Below are positions 39,043 to 40,556 of a stretch of DNA of 40,556 nt, piece by piece. The notes under the pieces were generated by a model, which ran no database searches, was not told where the DNA came from, and worked only from the letters and a program-made list of their open reading frames with translations. A program made the translations under genes and the position numbers. The stretch is from an uncultured Candidatus Nitrosopumilus sp. GTDB lineage: Archaea > Thermoproteota > Nitrososphaeria > Nitrososphaerales > Nitrosopumilaceae. The stretch covers positions 1-40,556 of the forward strand of contig CAJQRN010000012.1 in assembly GCA_905612295.1 (NCBI GenBank), given 5' to 3'. Positions within the stretch are counted from its first letter, which is position 1. Every line of letters begins with the position of its first letter.

Positions 39043-40278
39043 TTATCTCTTTTCTTCCAAGATTTGACTTGCAATTTTTGCTGAATTTTCAGCACCATTA
39101 GGCACAAAATTCTTTGAAAATTCATTCAAATTCTCTTCAAATATTTCATAATTTTCTTTAATTTTAGAAATAGCACCTACCACTTGTTCTGTTTTTGAAA
39201 CTAAAATTCCTAATTTTTTCTCATCAGCCCATTTGATATTATTTGTATTTTCATCATGAATTGGAATTCCAATTATCGGTTTTGCTTTTTCACCCATTAT
39301 TTCACCCATTACTGTATGGGAACCGTTTACAACTGCATACTTGCATAAATCTAAGACTGTGTTTTTTTCTTGTTCTGAAAGAAAACCAATATCAATTTGC
39401 ACCCAATCTATTTTCTTTTCTAAAGCATCTGAAATCGAATATTTTTTACCATCTTTTCCAATTACTGAATCAATACTTGATTCATTTCTAGCATGTGAGA
39501 TAATTCTTTTTTCTTTTATCATTTCATTTTTGCTGAAAACTTCGTTATATCTTTCACCAGTTGCATCATTAGCTGATTTATTTCCAGTTCTCATCCAATA
39601 ACCAAATTCATTATCTTTCACCAATTTTTCTAAATCTGTTTCTTTTTCATTTTTAATTTTTTTACTATTTGTAAAATGTCCCACATAAACTACTTTCTCT
39701 TCTGCTTCTTTTATAAAATTTAGATTATATTCACACATAGTATATGGTGGTGGTGAATCTGCAACAAGAATTTTTGATGCTTTATTGATTTGTTTTGCTA
39801 TAAAAATTAGTGATGGATAAAGATATGATCTTGAATTATATAATTTTGGTCTAAATTGATTTGTTACAAATAAACTTGGGATGTTTCTATTATTTGCTAA
39901 AATATTTGAACCCATATCTCCATCATTTATGACCAAATCAAATTTTTCTTTATTGTATAGTTTTCTCTCTTCTCTCAAATAACTCATAATCTGTTTTATT
40001 AATGAAGGATTATTTTGGATTGGTAATACTATATTCATCAATGATTTTGTAATACTAGGACCAAATTTTCCATCAATTGGAGTTGGCATTAAAATTTCAT
40101 GAATTTTATCTTTTTTATCTGGAAATTTTTTTAATAATTTTTGATAAACATGATCTTTACTTGAAAAATGAACTTCTAATTCATCTTTAATTTCATTTGA
40201 TAATGCATCATTTAGTCTCATCATTCGAGAATAATGACCGCTTCCCCACGGATAGATGAATTCTCCTATTTTGAACAT
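39043..40278 (-). CDS. GT-B-type glycosyltransferase-like protein
   Basis: A 411-residue protein. FIYPWGSGHYSRMMRLNDAL at the N-terminus is the Gly-rich first loop of GT-B enzymes (MurG/GT28/GT1-like GxGHxxR). VINDGDMGSNILANNRNIPS follows in the first domain. In the second, YAVVNGSHTVMGEIMGEKAKP corresponds to the nucleotide-sugar-binding G-G-x(n)-E region, then IIGIPIHDENTNN. It lacks membrane helices and should act in the cytoplasm on nucleotide-sugar donors; the acceptor is unknown. ATG at 40278 is taken as the start. Confidence 0.8.
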   Translation of the reverse strand: MFKIGEFIYPWGSGHYSRMMRLNDALSNEIKDELEVHFSSKDHVYQKLLKKFPDKKDKIHEILMPTPIDGKFGPSITKSLMNIVLPIQNNPSLIKQIMSYLREERKLYNKEKFDLVINDGDMGSNILANNRNIPSLFVTNQFRPKLYNSRSYLYPSLIFIAKQINKASKILVADSPPPYTMCEYNLNFIKEAEEKVVYVGHFTNSKKIKNEKETDLEKLVKDNEFGYWMRTGNKSANDATGERYNEVFSKNEMIKEKRIISHARNESSIDSVIGKDGKKYSISDALEKKIDWVQIDIGFLSEQEKNTVLDLCKYAVVNGSHTVMGEIMGEKAKPIIGIPIHDENTNNIKWADEKKLGILVSKTEQVVGAISKIKENYEIFEENLNEFSKNFVPNGAENSAKIASQILEEKR

Positions 40279-40308
40279 AATTTTTAATTAAATATACTGT
40301 TTAAAATT

Positions 40309-40556
40309 TCAATGATTTTGTTCTAATGAGTCTAAAATATCATGAACATTGTTTGGTCCTAACTTAAGAGAAATTATTTGCTTTGTTTTGAGCGCAGATA
40401 TTACTTCTGTTTTTGAATAAATTGGAATCTCATTTGAAGTAATACTGACTATTTTTTCTAATTTTTTGATATTTCGTTCCAATCCAATTTCTTTTGCTTC
40501 TTCAAATAGTTGATTATCTACACCTGTCAGTGGAATTATTGGAATTTTCTTTTTAC
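40309..40556 (-). CDS. Unidentified protein, C-terminal part cut by the window edge
   Basis: An open frame of about 82 residues ends at TGA 40311-40309 and runs off the right edge. It reads KKKIPIIPLTGVDNQLFEEA and later VISALKTKQIISLKLGPNNV, with regular alternation of strands and helices and sensible codon use, so it is a real C-terminus. I do not recognise the family. It is separated from the glycosyltransferase-like gene by 30 bases in the same direction and may be in its operon. Confidence 0.65.
   Translation of the reverse strand, partial: KKKIPIIPLTGVDNQLFEEAKEIGLERNIKKLEKIVSITSNEIPIYSKTEVISALKTKQIISLKLGPNNVHDILDSLEQNH

Noticed and set aside
1-40556. CRISPR array, insertion sequence, prophage, tRNA or rRNA genes
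   Set aside because: No regularly spaced long direct repeats, transposase or phage motifs, tRNA cloverleaf or rRNA core sequence was found by reading both strands; composition and gene style are uniform across the window.

Overview
The window is a piece of a low-GC archaeal chromosome, most likely from a marine ammonia-oxidising archaeon of the Nitrosopumilales (Nitrososphaerota). The case rests on archaeal marker genes in one syntenic, densely packed block: both subunits of the D-family DNA polymerase, Orc1/Cdc6, a GINS subunit, a thermosome subunit, geranylgeranylglyceryl phosphate synthase, an ESCRT-III (CdvB-like) protein and archaeal-type queuosine/archaeosine genes. Many genes begin with ATG or TTG about 25-28 bases after a TATA-like element, which fits leaderless archaeal transcription. 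The lineage is inferred from gene content and style; there is no rRNA gene here to prove it. No tRNA, rRNA, CRISPR array, insertion sequence or prophage was seen.

Region 1 (1-10.4 kb) holds core metabolism and replication: the start of a flavin oxidoreductase, an SDR, an AN1 zinc-finger protein, small membrane proteins, GINS, glutamine synthetase, the thermosome, serine hydroxymethyltransferase and PolD large subunit DP2. Region 2 (10.4-16.2 kb) is the most interesting part. It contains GGGP synthase, a cluster of small DNA-binding proteins (one membrane-anchored, one AbrB-like, one winged-helix), a 489-bp non-coding segment with two ORB-type origin repeats, and then cdc6/orc1 and PolD small subunit DP1. 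I read 13030-13518 as a chromosomal replication origin. It is embedded in unusual repeat fields: GTGATT words to its left and TGTTAAC words within it.

Region 3 (16.2-25.6 kb) is a mix. It has a SpoIIM-like membrane protein, CbiE (cobalamin), a secreted cyclophilin fused to a PsbP-like domain and a CFI-box C-terminus, an NDH-2-like dehydrogenase, an ACT-domain protein divergent from an Hsp20 gene with two palindromes between them, a fluoride channel, small conserved proteins and a cation/proton antiporter. Region 4 (25.6-32 kb) carries hemerythrin, APS kinase converging on CysQ (PAPS synthesis and PAP removal), an ESCRT-III paralogue converging on a coiled-coil protein, and a three-gene run of a soluble winged-helix protein, a membrane-spanning protein with a cytoplasmic winged helix and a secreted helical protein. 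This run is a candidate for an undescribed envelope-sensing system.

Region 5 (32-40.6 kb) has QueE, FolE and QueC for 7-deazaguanine (archaeosine) synthesis, homoserine kinase, a GPN-loop GTPase, a UPF0104/LPG-synthase-like membrane protein, a second SDR, two small acidic proteins, a GC-rich 21-bp hairpin that may be a structured RNA, a GT-B glycosyltransferase-like protein and the 3' end of an unidentified gene. Convergent gene pairs are packed unusually tightly and several overlap at their stop codons.
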